Source: an uncultured Ruminiclostridium sp. (lineage in GTDB: Bacteria > Bacillota > Clostridia > Oscillospirales > Ruminococcaceae). Taken from it: DNA of 63,618 nt. The DNA is taken from the NCBI GenBank assembly GCA_910579265.1, contig CAJTTE010000016.1:1-63618 (forward strand), given 5' to 3'. Within the stretch, counting starts at the first letter, position 1, and each line of letters opens with the position of its first letter. The notes beneath the pieces were generated by a model. It had not been told where the DNA came from, ran no database searches, and was given only the letters and a program-made list of their open reading frames with translations. The position numbers and the translations under genes are program-made. Of this stretch, positions 1-8,492 are shown piece after piece.

Positions 1-1
1 T

Positions 2-3000
2 TTAGATGAACTATTATCAAGTTATTCAAAACCTGAAGCCAAATACATCGAAGACTTCGTCAAAAACACCAAAGACCTCTCCAAAGTAACCGGCGAAGAC
101 TTAGTTAAAGCCTGCAAGGGCGCACGCCAAGAAATCATTGACCACAACTCGGCTCTGCAACATACTTCTCTATCATCCCGAACCGCAGCTATGGGAATGA
201 CCTTACTCAAAACAACTCTTAACGCTCTCGCCTTCACGGTAGTTTCAACCGCCGTAACCGCTATGGCTAACGCCATTATATCAAATGTTACGGATATTGT
301 CAACGCTTACGAGGACGGCGTTAAGAAGATCTCCGATCTTTCGGACGGAGTTAAGGGGCTTAAAAGCGAACAGGAAAGTCTGAACGAAAAACTTGCGGAG
401 TCTCAGAACAGACTGTACGAGCTTCAACAGATTAAGATTCCTTCCCTTTTCGAAAAGGATGAAATCCAACATCTGAAGGAGTATAACGAGCAGCTTAAAG
501 TTCAGATGAGGCTTAAAGAGTTAGAGATCAGGCAGAAAAGCGGCGAAGCCAACGAGGCGGCGAAAAAACTGTACAAGGGTTCCCAGATAGACTATAACCC
601 TTATGACGACTTTTTCACCGAAGACTATGATTTGTGGGAACATATCTTAAATTTTATTTCAAACGGAGTATACGCAAGCTCAAAGAATGGCTTCCAAAAC
701 GCAACAAACTGGTTCCAGGGCAACACCTGGGAACAGCAGACAGCGTATCTAAAAGAATCAGAGTCTGCTCTGAAAAACCTTCAGGGAGCAAAACAAGCGC
801 AAGCTAATTTCCAAACCATTTCCAACAATCTGAGCAAATACAAAAGCTTTGCGGAAAACAACCAAAATATTACCGAAGAGGATATCCAACGGATATTCGG
901 CCCGGATATCTTAGAGAAAACGGGTTCCGATTTCGCTACCTTCCTTTCCTTCTTAAACAAGTTAGCGGAAGACGACGGTTCTTATTTAAGCCAATACAAC
1001 GCAAATCTGCAAAGTAACGTTGAAAACGCTCAGAATCGGTTTGACGAGCATATCAAAAACCTGGAAAAGCGGCTTACCGAGGCTCGTACTCAAAAAGACG
1101 GTTTAGACCCCAACGATCAAAGCAACTCCGACAGGCTAAGAGAGTTAGACGATTTTATTTCGCGTACCGAAGCGCTTATTAATAACGAAACCCGCAATAA
1201 GAGCTTCACCGACGTATATAATAACGCCGACTTCTCCGATACCGTCGCTCAGCTTAAGAATCTGGCAAAAAGCGGCGAGCTTACGGAAGAAACCTTTAAC
1301 AAGGTCGACGGCATCGACGAGTTTAAGGAAGCATTGCAACGCATTGGCGAAACCGATATCTCCTATGTGATTTCTTCGATCATAAGCAAAGTAAACGAAT
1401 CCGACGACTCCCTCGGCAACGCGGCCAAGAGCGCCGAAGATTATGCCAAGGCGATTTCGGACGTCAAAGAATCTTTAGATACCGTTATTAAGAACTCAGG
1501 ACTCTTTGAGGAAGCCGAAAAGAAGCTTAAAGGCGGCGAAAATCTGTCCTACGACGAGGCTATGAGCCTTATAGCCATAGATCCTTCCCTCGCCGGAGAA
1601 ATGATTAAAACCGCCGACGGCTACAGTATCGCCATAAGCAGACTTATCGAGGCAAACAAGGCTTACACCGAGACAAAAGGAATCGGAGAAGTAAACGGCA
1701 AGATCAAGGAAACAAATGCGGAAATCGCCAATACGGAAGCGAGAATTTCCGAACTCGAACGGAAAAGAGCAGAAATCAAAGCCGATATGGAATCAGGCAA
1801 AATCAAAGATTATATCGGTACCGAAAGACAAATTTCCGAAATCGACGAGCAAATCAAAACGCTTACGGATTCCGTTACAAGCGGTAAAGACGCCATTGCG
1901 GCATATAACATTTTACTTAACGAACTTGGAAAGGATTCCAAGGCGCCCAAAACCTTTACGGATATCATATCGGGAGTCGAAGAATACGCCTCTAAGCTCG
2001 TAACCCTGGCAAAGGTATACAACGACGTTAAGGACGGAGACGGTTTCGACTGGTCTTCCATAATTAACAACGAGGAATTTAAGCGAACCTTTGCGAACTG
2101 CACGAAAAACTACGACAGTTTTATTAAGACCGTATCCAATTCTCATTCGGATATATCAGCTTGTCAGGAAGCATTTAACGACCTTGTGGGCGAATATCTC
2201 CACGCTTCGGGAGTACTGAACGAGCTTACGGAGGAAACAAGGGAAGCGGCGGTTGCGATGTTGGAACAAAACGGCATCGTAAACGCAGCGGAAATTGTTG
2301 ACGCCAAGCTCAGACAGCTCGCCATAGCAAGAGAAAACGACGCCGACATGGCTGAGCTGCAAAGAAAGGAAACCCTTAAGGCCAAAACCGCTTATCTGCA
2401 AGAAATTGAAATGAGCGGAGAAACCGCGTGGGCATTACTCGAATTGCGGCTTGAAAAAATAAAAGCCAACGCAGCCGAAGTCAAGACGAAAAGCGATATC
2501 GATAACCTTATCGCCTTGGCGACCACCGCCGGAGCAACCACCGAAACGCTGAGAAAGCTTTACTATGCTAAAAGAGCCATAGGCGACGAAGACTTCAATC
2601 AAAGCCTTTACGATTACGGCAAGGGTATTGCTAACGGCAAGGACGGCTTACACATTAACGGCGGCTACGATGCGCGGGCTTACAACTATTACTTGGAGCA
2701 CAGGGCATTAGACGACATTCTGAACGGGAATATAGACTTTGATCCTTCTAAGTTTATGCCCGAAACAAAGTTTGACGGTTCTGATGTGAACGGCGCTTCG
2801 GGAAGTTCGGCAAATACAAATAAAGAAGATACAAAAAAGACCTTCGATTGGATCGAAAGAGCAATCGAAAAGGTAAAAAAGGCGTTCGGCAAATTAAGCA
2901 ACGTCGCAAAAAGCGTTTATAAAACTCTCAGTGTCCGAAACAACGCTTTAAACGGAGAAATCCGCAGCATTAACAGAGAAATATCCTTACAGGAAAAAGC

Positions 3001-5215
3001 ATACGCCTCTTATATGGCAAAGGCTGATTCCGTAGGCTTATCCTCTGATTTGGCGGCGAAGGTTCGGGACGGCGCTATTCAGATTTCCGATTATGACTCC
3101 GAAACCGCCGAGATGATAGACAAATACAAGGAATGGTACGATAAAGCTCTGGACTGCAAGGATGCGGTAGATTCGCTCCACGAAAGTATTGCGTCTCTTC
3201 TTAAAGAGGAGTTCGACAATATTACAAGGGATTTTAACAATCAGTTAAGCGAAATAACTCACCTGAGCAATTTGTACAATACCGAGATTGACACCATCGA
3301 GGCAAAAGGTTATTTGGCGGGCGTGAAATCATTTTCATTCCTGCGGGATAACCAAAAGGAAACCTTAACCACGCTCCGCAAGGAGCTGTCCGCTCTGGAA
3401 ACGGAGCTGAAAAAGGCTATGGAATCGGGGGAAATAGAAGAATTCAGCGACGCTTGGTTTGAAATGAAGGACGCTATTAATACCGTAACGGAAAATATCG
3501 CAAAGGGCGAACAACAATTAGCGGAATATGCTAAACAGATGAGAGAAGTTGAGTGGGATCATTTTGATTACCTGCAAAAACGGATCTCTCAGATCACCAA
3601 GGAAGGAGATTTCCTGTTAGAGTTACTGAGCGGCAAAAAGCTGTTTGACGACAACGGCAGGTTCTCCGAAGAGGGTATGGCTGCCTTGGGCTTATACGCG
3701 CAAGATTATAACATATATATGGCTCAGGCTGACAAATACGCTCGGGAATTGGCGGGCATAGAACGCGAAATAGCAAAAGATCCTTATAACACCCACCTTA
3801 TAGAACGCAGGGAAGAACTTTTAGAGCTTCAGCAGGAATCCATAAACGCCGCCGAAAAAGAAAAACAGGCAATGGCCGATCTGGTTAAGGATGGCATAGA
3901 AAAAGAATTAGACGCCCTCAAAAAGCTTATCGACGCTTATACCGAAGTCATGGACGAAGCCGACGGCTTACGCGAATATCAAAGGGGAATATCCGACCAG
4001 GCGAAGCAGGTAGCAAACTTGAAAAAGCAGCTATCGGCGAAGTCGGGAGATACTTCGGAGGAAGCCAAGGCTGATATTCAAAGGCTGCAAGTAGAGCTTG
4101 AAAAAGCCCAGGAGGATTTACAAGAGTCCGAATATGACAGATATATAAGCGAACAGAAGAAGATTCTGGATAACTTGTATAAAGAATACGAAGAAGTCTT
4201 AAACAGACGGCTTGACAATATGGACGTCTTGATCGCCGAGTTAATGGATACCGTAAACGCGAATTCCGAAAGCATATCGCAAACTCTTACCGACGTGGCT
4301 AACAATGCGGGATATACGCTTTCAGACAGTCTCAAAGCAATTTGGGGCGACAGCGCGGGTTCTATTACCGACACTGTGTCCGTATACGGAGATAAGTTTA
4401 CCGACCTGCTTACTACCGTAAATTACGCTTTAAGTAAAATTGAAGCAAATACGACGGCTATGATAGCGGGCGCGGACGGCTCCGTTACGGGCGGCGGTTC
4501 GAAGGTCGGAAACGCCCCGGGTATATCCGGTTCGTCCTCGTCTTCGTCTCCTTCCCATTCCCCCGGCAACGGAGGAAACGGTAATTCAGGCGGCGCGGGA
4601 AATAAAAACGGAACGGACAAACCCATAAGAGTAGGCGATCAGATCGACGCCTCGGGAGCGCCGATATATAATTTTGTCGGTGATAACGACGGCGAACGTC
4701 AGGCGTTTGCTCATGATCCTATTTATACCGTGCTGGACGAAATCAACGGTTATCTGAAGGTTCGCTGGCACAAGCTCGGCACCGGCGTTACCGGTTGGTT
4801 TAAGAAAAACGACGTTAAGGCGTACAAGAGGGGCGGGCTTGTTACTTATACAGGTTTAGCCCAGCTTGACGGAACTCCTTCTAAACCCGAATACGTACTT
4901 AACCCGAACGAAACCAAAAACTTTATGACCTTGAATCAAACGCTTAAAAATCTTGCCGATACGGGCATGCTGGCAAAGATACTTAACATGCCGAGCGCGC
5001 AGGATTTGATACCGGACGTTCAAGGCTTACAAAACGTCAATCCCGCTTCTGAAAACAACTTTGAAATAAATATCAGCATAGACCACGTAGAGGATTACAA
5101 TGACTTTGTAAACCAGTTAAGATCAGACCGACAGTTTGAAAAAATGGTACAGGCTATGACGGTAGACAGAGTTGTCGGAAAGGGCGCTTTGGCAAAAAAC
5201 AAATTCAAATGGTGA
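2..5215 (+). CDS. phage tail tape measure protein, 5' end cut by window edge
   Basis: The frame is open from base 2, so the gene starts before the window; at least 1737 residues are visible. This is the protein that sets tail length in long-tailed phages and occupies the tail lumen. It is mostly charged, alpha-helical coiled coil (many Lys/Glu/Leu-rich stretches) with one hydrophobic alanine/valine-rich segment close to the visible start. After a Ser/Gly-rich linker (about base 4490-4620) come an SH3-like segment and a conserved-looking C-terminal end with GGLVTYTG and KPEYVLNP, which is typical of tape measure proteins. The first methionine in view (191) is internal. The gene is followed directly by a terminator and then by tail genes, which fits the usual late order. 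Family assignment is firm; the N-terminal part cannot be judged. Confidence 0.88.
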   Translation, partial: LDELLSSYSKPEAKYIEDFVKNTKDLSKVTGEDLVKACKGARQEIIDHNSALQHTSLSSRTAAMGMTLLKTTLNALAFTVVSTAVTAMANAIISNVTDIVNAYEDGVKKISDLSDGVKGLKSEQESLNEKLAESQNRLYELQQIKIPSLFEKDEIQHLKEYNEQLKVQMRLKELEIRQKSGEANEAAKKLYKGSQIDYNPYDDFFTEDYDLWEHILNFISNGVYASSKNGFQNATNWFQGNTWEQQTAYLKESESALKNLQGAKQAQANFQTISNNLSKYKSFAENNQNITEEDIQRIFGPDILEKTGSDFATFLSFLNKLAEDDGSYLSQYNANLQSNVENAQNRFDEHIKNLEKRLTEARTQKDGLDPNDQSNSDRLRELDDFISRTEALINNETRNKSFTDVYNNADFSDTVAQLKNLAKSGELTEETFNKVDGIDEFKEALQRIGETDISYVISSIISKVNESDDSLGNAAKSAEDYAKAISDVKESLDTVIKNSGLFEEAEKKLKGGENLSYDEAMSLIAIDPSLAGEMIKTADGYSIAISRLIEANKAYTETKGIGEVNGKIKETNAEIANTEARISELERKRAEIKADMESGKIKDYIGTERQISEIDEQIKTLTDSVTSGKDAIAAYNILLNELGKDSKAPKTFTDIISGVEEYASKLVTLAKVYNDVKDGDGFDWSSIINNEEFKRTFANCTKNYDSFIKTVSNSHSDISACQEAFNDLVGEYLHASGVLNELTEETREAAVAMLEQNGIVNAAEIVDAKLRQLAIARENDADMAELQRKETLKAKTAYLQEIEMSGETAWALLELRLEKIKANAAEVKTKSDIDNLIALATTAGATTETLRKLYYAKRAIGDEDFNQSLYDYGKGIANGKDGLHINGGYDARAYNYYLEHRALDDILNGNIDFDPSKFMPETKFDGSDVNGASGSSANTNKEDTKKTFDWIERAIEKVKKAFGKLSNVAKSVYKTLSVRNNALNGEIRSINREISLQEKAYASYMAKADSVGLSSDLAAKVRDGAIQISDYDSETAEMIDKYKEWYDKALDCKDAVDSLHESIASLLKEEFDNITRDFNNQLSEITHLSNLYNTEIDTIEAKGYLAGVKSFSFLRDNQKETLTTLRKELSALETELKKAMESGEIEEFSDAWFEMKDAINTVTENIAKGEQQLAEYAKQMREVEWDHFDYLQKRISQITKEGDFLLELLSGKKLFDDNGRFSEEGMAALGLYAQDYNIYMAQADKYARELAGIEREIAKDPYNTHLIERREELLELQQESINAAEKEKQAMADLVKDGIEKELDALKKLIDAYTEVMDEADGLREYQRGISDQAKQVANLKKQLSAKSGDTSEEAKADIQRLQVELEKAQEDLQESEYDRYISEQKKILDNLYKEYEEVLNRRLDNMDVLIAELMDTVNANSESISQTLTDVANNAGYTLSDSLKAIWGDSAGSITDTVSVYGDKFTDLLTTVNYALSKIEANTTAMIAGADGSVTGGGSKVGNAPGISGSSSSSSPSHSPGNGGNGNSGGAGNKNGTDKPIRVGDQIDASGAPIYNFVGDNDGERQAFAHDPIYTVLDEINGYLKVRWHKLGTGVTGWFKKNDVKAYKRGGLVTYTGLAQLDGTPSKPEYVLNPNETKNFMTLNQTLKNLADTGMLAKILNMPSAQDLIPDVQGLQNVNPASENNFEINISIDHVEDYNDFVNQLRSDRQFEKMVQAMTVDRVVGKGALAKNKFKW

Positions 5216-5220
5216 TATGT

Positions 5221-5252
5221 GCGGGCGGGTAAAACCGCCCCGCATTATTTTT
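5221..5252 (+). terminator. Rho-independent terminator after the tape measure gene
   Basis: A GC-rich stem (GCGGG-CGG with CCG-C-CCGC, one bulged base) begins 6 bases after the stop codon and is followed by a T-rich tract. It would separate the tail transcript from the two-gene cargo unit downstream. Confidence 0.75.
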
Positions 5253-5263
5253 ATAGCAAAAAC

Positions 5264-5283
5264 TTGTCAAGATTTCTTGACAA
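5264..5283. promoter_or_regulatory. perfect 9-bp palindrome overlapping the -35 box (operator candidate)
   Basis: TTGTCAAGATTTCTTGACAA is a perfect 9-bp inverted repeat with a 2-base spacer. Its right arm contains the TTGACA -35 hexamer of the promoter at 5277-5305, so a dimeric repressor bound here would block transcription of the two cargo genes. The regulator is not identified; the phage repressor is one candidate. Confidence 0.6.
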
Positions 5284-5305
5284 ATCTTCAAAGATGATTT
5301 ATACT
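5277..5305 (+). promoter_or_regulatory. sigma-A promoter of the HD-hydrolase cargo unit
   Basis: TTGACA (5277-5282), a 17-base spacer and TATACT (5300-5305). It lies just after the tape-measure terminator and about 160 bases before the first cargo gene, leaving a long untranslated leader. A near-consensus promoter inside a late tail module suggests expression from the repressed prophage. Confidence 0.75.
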
Positions 5306-5462
5306 ATTTATGCTGTTTTATGTAAAATATGGCTATGCTTCAAGGAATAATGAGCTACTCAGATTGATATAATGTAGTAGAGAATCCATGAAGCGTAATT
5401 ATTTATTTTCAGGATATAAGTAAACGATTAATTAACACACAGCCAATTTGGAGGAACAAATC

Positions 5463-5834
5463 GTGGGATATTATCTTGGTATTCAAGATCTCGTCGCAAA
5501 CGCACTTATTGAAATCGTAGAGAAAACCGGGAAAAGAACCGTTTCTTTTTCACAGTTGAACGAATACGGCGAGGCTATTATAGCTAAGTTAAAAGCTCAA
5601 AATACGGAGGCAACTTTAATTTTCAACCGAAATTCAACCAATCAGTTTTTCCATAATTGCTCCAATTTGTTTGAAACAGAAGAAAACGCTTCTGATATTT
5701 ATATACGCTTAAAAGACGGTATTTCAACCGACGATCTAAGAAAAAGGTTCAGAGTCAATATTGCTTTTTCGATTTTAAAGGCTTTTATTTCCAACGAGGC
5801 ATTGGAAGCACTGACCAAAGTGAGAGACAAATGA
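5463..5834 (+). CDS. small protein of unknown function, partner of the HD hydrolase
   Basis: I do not recognise this 123-residue protein. GTG at 5463 is chosen because GGAGG (5450-5454) sits 8 bases upstream; the TTG at 5448 overlaps that ribosome site. The protein is soluble, with no signal peptide, membrane segment or cysteine motif. Its N-terminal half looks helical (residues 1-50) and is followed by a mixed alpha/beta part. Its stop overlaps the start of the HD-domain gene (ATGA), so the two are probably translationally coupled and may form a complex. It is not a typical tail protein by composition or position. A regulatory or inhibitory subunit, or an antitoxin-like role, is possible but only a guess. 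Confidence 0.7.
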   Translation: MGYYLGIQDLVANALIEIVEKTGKRTVSFSQLNEYGEAIIAKLKAQNTEATLIFNRNSTNQFFHNCSNLFETEENASDIYIRLKDGISTDDLRKRFRVNIAFSILKAFISNEALEALTKVRDK

Positions 5835-7456
5835 AGAAGTTCAAGGATCCTATCTACGGATATATCGAAATAGACAACGATATCGTGGAAAAAATTATTG
5901 ATACCTCAGAATTTCAACGACTTAGATATATCAGACAAACCAGCTATTTACCCGTATACCCCGCGGCGTTACATAATCGGTTTGTCCATTCCTTAGGGGT
6001 TTATTTTCTCGGGTGTCAAGCATTAGAGTCAATAAATCGCTCGATAGAAGATTTCAAAATAAATATAACAGAAGAAAAAATAAAGAGAGCGGGACAGATT
6101 TTTACATTAGCTTGCTTGTTGCACGATGTTGGTCACGCCCCTTTTTCGCATTCAGGCGAGAATTTTTATCTTTCCGAAGAAAACAACCTATATAACACCC
6201 TAATCGAATCCGTTGATGACGATACGTTTAAAAACGAAGTTTCCGAATACCATTACCTACGCGAGCCTGCCGCTCCGCATGAGATTATGAGCGCAATAGT
6301 AGGATTGAAAAGATTTTCGCATTTATTTTCATCCAATGAAGAGAAAAGTCTTTTTTCAAGATGTATAACCGGTTATAAATTCAAGAACGAAAATAATGAC
6401 CTTAACCTTTCCTATTATAATATTCTTATCTCTCTTTTAAATTCTTCCGCAATTGACGTCGATCGGCTGGACTATCTCATTCGAGACGCCTTTGTAATGG
6501 GATACAACAGCATATCTATCGATTATAAGCGACTTATAGATTCCGTGATGGCTTATGAAGATTCTAAGGGACACTTGAATTTGGCATTTAATAAATCTGC
6601 GTTAAGCATCATAGAAAATGTTATTTATGCGCACGATTCAGAGAGAAAATGGGTACAAAACCATCCTATTATTATATACGAAACTTTTCTTGTTCAGCAG
6701 ATAATAAAAGACGTCGCCTCGTTTTACAAAACTAAAACCGAAAAAGAGTTATTTTCATATGATTCTTTGATTCCTACGAAAAATGAAAATTCAGAAGAGA
6801 GTAATTACGACGCATATCCTTCTGTTTCATTGCTATGCGACGACGATATAATATTTTTTGCTAAGGTTTTAAACAATAGCTTTTGCAGGGAATTGTTTGA
6901 TCGCAACTTGCGCAGACATCCGATTTGGAAATCCGAGTCCGAATATAAAGTTCTTGTAGATTATTATGTCGGGAAGGAAGGCTACAACGATCTGGTTTTC
7001 CAAATGGAGATTTTGGATAAATTTCTTAGGGAAGAATCCCCCTCCCACTTGATAGACAATAAGTCGCTGGATTACTGTAAAAAACAACTCGATGAATGCA
7101 AAAATAGTGATCTTGACAACCGCAACAAGGATAATATGATCCAACGTTATACTTTATTGGAAAACTGGTTAAAATGTTTTGAAAAAATATCAGCAGAACA
7201 GAACATTGATTTTAACTTTATATTCGTACAAGCATCCAATTTTTCAAGCAGCTTTGCCAAAGAAGATCTGAAAGAATTTCAAATCTTTTTTCCGAATCAT
7301 CATTGCGCTTATAAATTAAACGATCTTATCGAGTTGTTCTCTGTTAACAAGATATCAAGAAAGAAATTTTTCTATGTATATTATTTCAAAAACCCGGATT
7401 CAAAACCCGATGTTAAAGCTATCGGTAAGGAAATTGCTAAAACCATATTAAATTAG
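5831..7456 (+). CDS. HD-domain phosphohydrolase, SAMHD1/dGTPase-like
   Basis: This 541-residue protein carries the SAMHD1-type HD signature: H53 in HNRFVHSLGV, H98-D99 in LLHDVGHAPFSH, H102 and H107, and D209 in AIDVDRLDYLIRD. These are the expected metal ligands and catalytic residues of dNTP triphosphohydrolases in this family. The C-terminal 300 residues are not recognisable and may hold an allosteric or partner-binding part. The family cleaves dNTPs to nucleosides plus triphosphate, and dGTPases of this kind are known to deplete dNTPs as phage defence. The start overlaps the upstream stop. Sitting between the tape measure and distal tail genes with its own promoter, it looks like lysogenic cargo (a moron), perhaps for superinfection exclusion. 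The substrate is unknown. Confidence 0.85.
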   Translation: MKKFKDPIYGYIEIDNDIVEKIIDTSEFQRLRYIRQTSYLPVYPAALHNRFVHSLGVYFLGCQALESINRSIEDFKINITEEKIKRAGQIFTLACLLHDVGHAPFSHSGENFYLSEENNLYNTLIESVDDDTFKNEVSEYHYLREPAAPHEIMSAIVGLKRFSHLFSSNEEKSLFSRCITGYKFKNENNDLNLSYYNILISLLNSSAIDVDRLDYLIRDAFVMGYNSISIDYKRLIDSVMAYEDSKGHLNLAFNKSALSIIENVIYAHDSERKWVQNHPIIIYETFLVQQIIKDVASFYKTKTEKELFSYDSLIPTKNENSEESNYDAYPSVSLLCDDDIIFFAKVLNNSFCRELFDRNLRRHPIWKSESEYKVLVDYYVGKEGYNDLVFQMEILDKFLREESPSHLIDNKSLDYCKKQLDECKNSDLDNRNKDNMIQRYTLLENWLKCFEKISAEQNIDFNFIFVQASNFSSSFAKEDLKEFQIFFPNHHCAYKLNDLIELFSVNKISRKKFFYVYYFKNPDSKPDVKAIGKEIAKTILN

Positions 7457-7597
7457 CAATTCGTATTCCGATATCGCTTTGAAAACAAAAAGCAATAGTT
7501 TTTTAAACTTGTCCGTTTGCAAACGAGCTATGAACAAAAGGGAATGTGACGAACATACCGGTCATCAAATAAACCTATAACAATAAAATATACCATA

Positions 7598-7625
7598 ACC
7601 ACTGCGTTTAGCGGTGGTCTTTTTC
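7598..7625 (+). terminator. Rho-independent terminator closing the cargo unit
   Basis: ACCACTGC and GCGGTGGT form an 8-bp stem (one G-T pair) around GTTTA, followed by CTTTTTC. It ends the two-gene cargo unit before the distal tail gene. Confidence 0.75.
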
Positions 7626-7666
7626 TATATTGAGTAAAATTACGATTAATAAAAAGGAGTGATGCT

Positions 7667-8479
7667 ATGTACGCCGAGGATTTTGAGTATAACGGTAAAT
7701 ACCTGAGCGATTTTAATTTTATAATTTGCGACTTCAATAACTCATCGGGATTTGAAAATATAAGCGGCGGTTCTGAAATTACTTTTAATAAGGTTTCAAG
7801 GGAACAGGGCAAAAAATACGGACTCTCAAGCACTCAGTATGACGAGTGTATAGAGTCCGTTTTTCAAATATGCAAAAACCCCTGCTTATATAAGGATTTA
7901 AATATAGACAACGAACAGTGCCGGGATATCATGCGATGGCTTAACCGAAGGGAGTTCTTGCCTTTCAAGCCTTTTAACAGCGGAACCGACGGATGCGCGG
8001 ACATATGGTTTAACGCAAGTTTTAACGTACGCAAGCTTACTATGAACGGTAAAACCTACGGCTTGGAAATAACCATGAAAACCGACAAGCCCTTCGGATA
8101 TGGTAGGCTTGTAGCTCACACATTAAGGTTTTCGGAGGCTGGCGCAGAAAAAAGAATCCCGGACGTATCCGACGAAATAGGAATAACATACCCCGATTTA
8201 AAAATCGTATGCAAAGCAGACGGGGATCTGGAAGTAAAAAACATAACATACCCTTGCGCAATGATTATAAATAACTGTAAGGCGGGAGAAACAATCACCG
8301 TCGACGGCGATACGCGGATTATCACCTCTTCCCTTTCCAACCACGATATATCGGACGATTTTAATTATGAGTATTTAAGGATAGAGAATGAGTATGCGAA
8401 AAGAGAAAATAAAATCACGGTTTCATTACCATGCGATATAACTCTTTCGTATCATCCGATCATAAAAGACACGCCGTAG
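7667..8479 (+). CDS. phage distal tail protein (Dit-like)
   Basis: A 270-residue protein in the position between tape measure and tail hub where siphoviruses encode the distal tail protein, which forms the ring joining the tail tube to the baseplate. The N-terminus (YAEDFEYNGKYLSDFNF) resembles the first beta strands of Dit proteins, and the middle (IMRWLNRREFLPFKPF) is also typical. No membrane or signal segment is seen. AAGGAG lies 8 bases before the ATG. The tail hub gene follows 13 bases later, so both are likely co-transcribed. The assignment rests on position, length and these motifs. Confidence 0.8.
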   Translation: MYAEDFEYNGKYLSDFNFIICDFNNSSGFENISGGSEITFNKVSREQGKKYGLSSTQYDECIESVFQICKNPCLYKDLNIDNEQCRDIMRWLNRREFLPFKPFNSGTDGCADIWFNASFNVRKLTMNGKTYGLEITMKTDKPFGYGRLVAHTLRFSEAGAEKRIPDVSDEIGITYPDLKIVCKADGDLEVKNITYPCAMIINNCKAGETITVDGDTRIITSSLSNHDISDDFNYEYLRIENEYAKRENKITVSLPCDITLSYHPIIKDTP

Positions 8480-8492
8480 AAAGGATTAGGCT

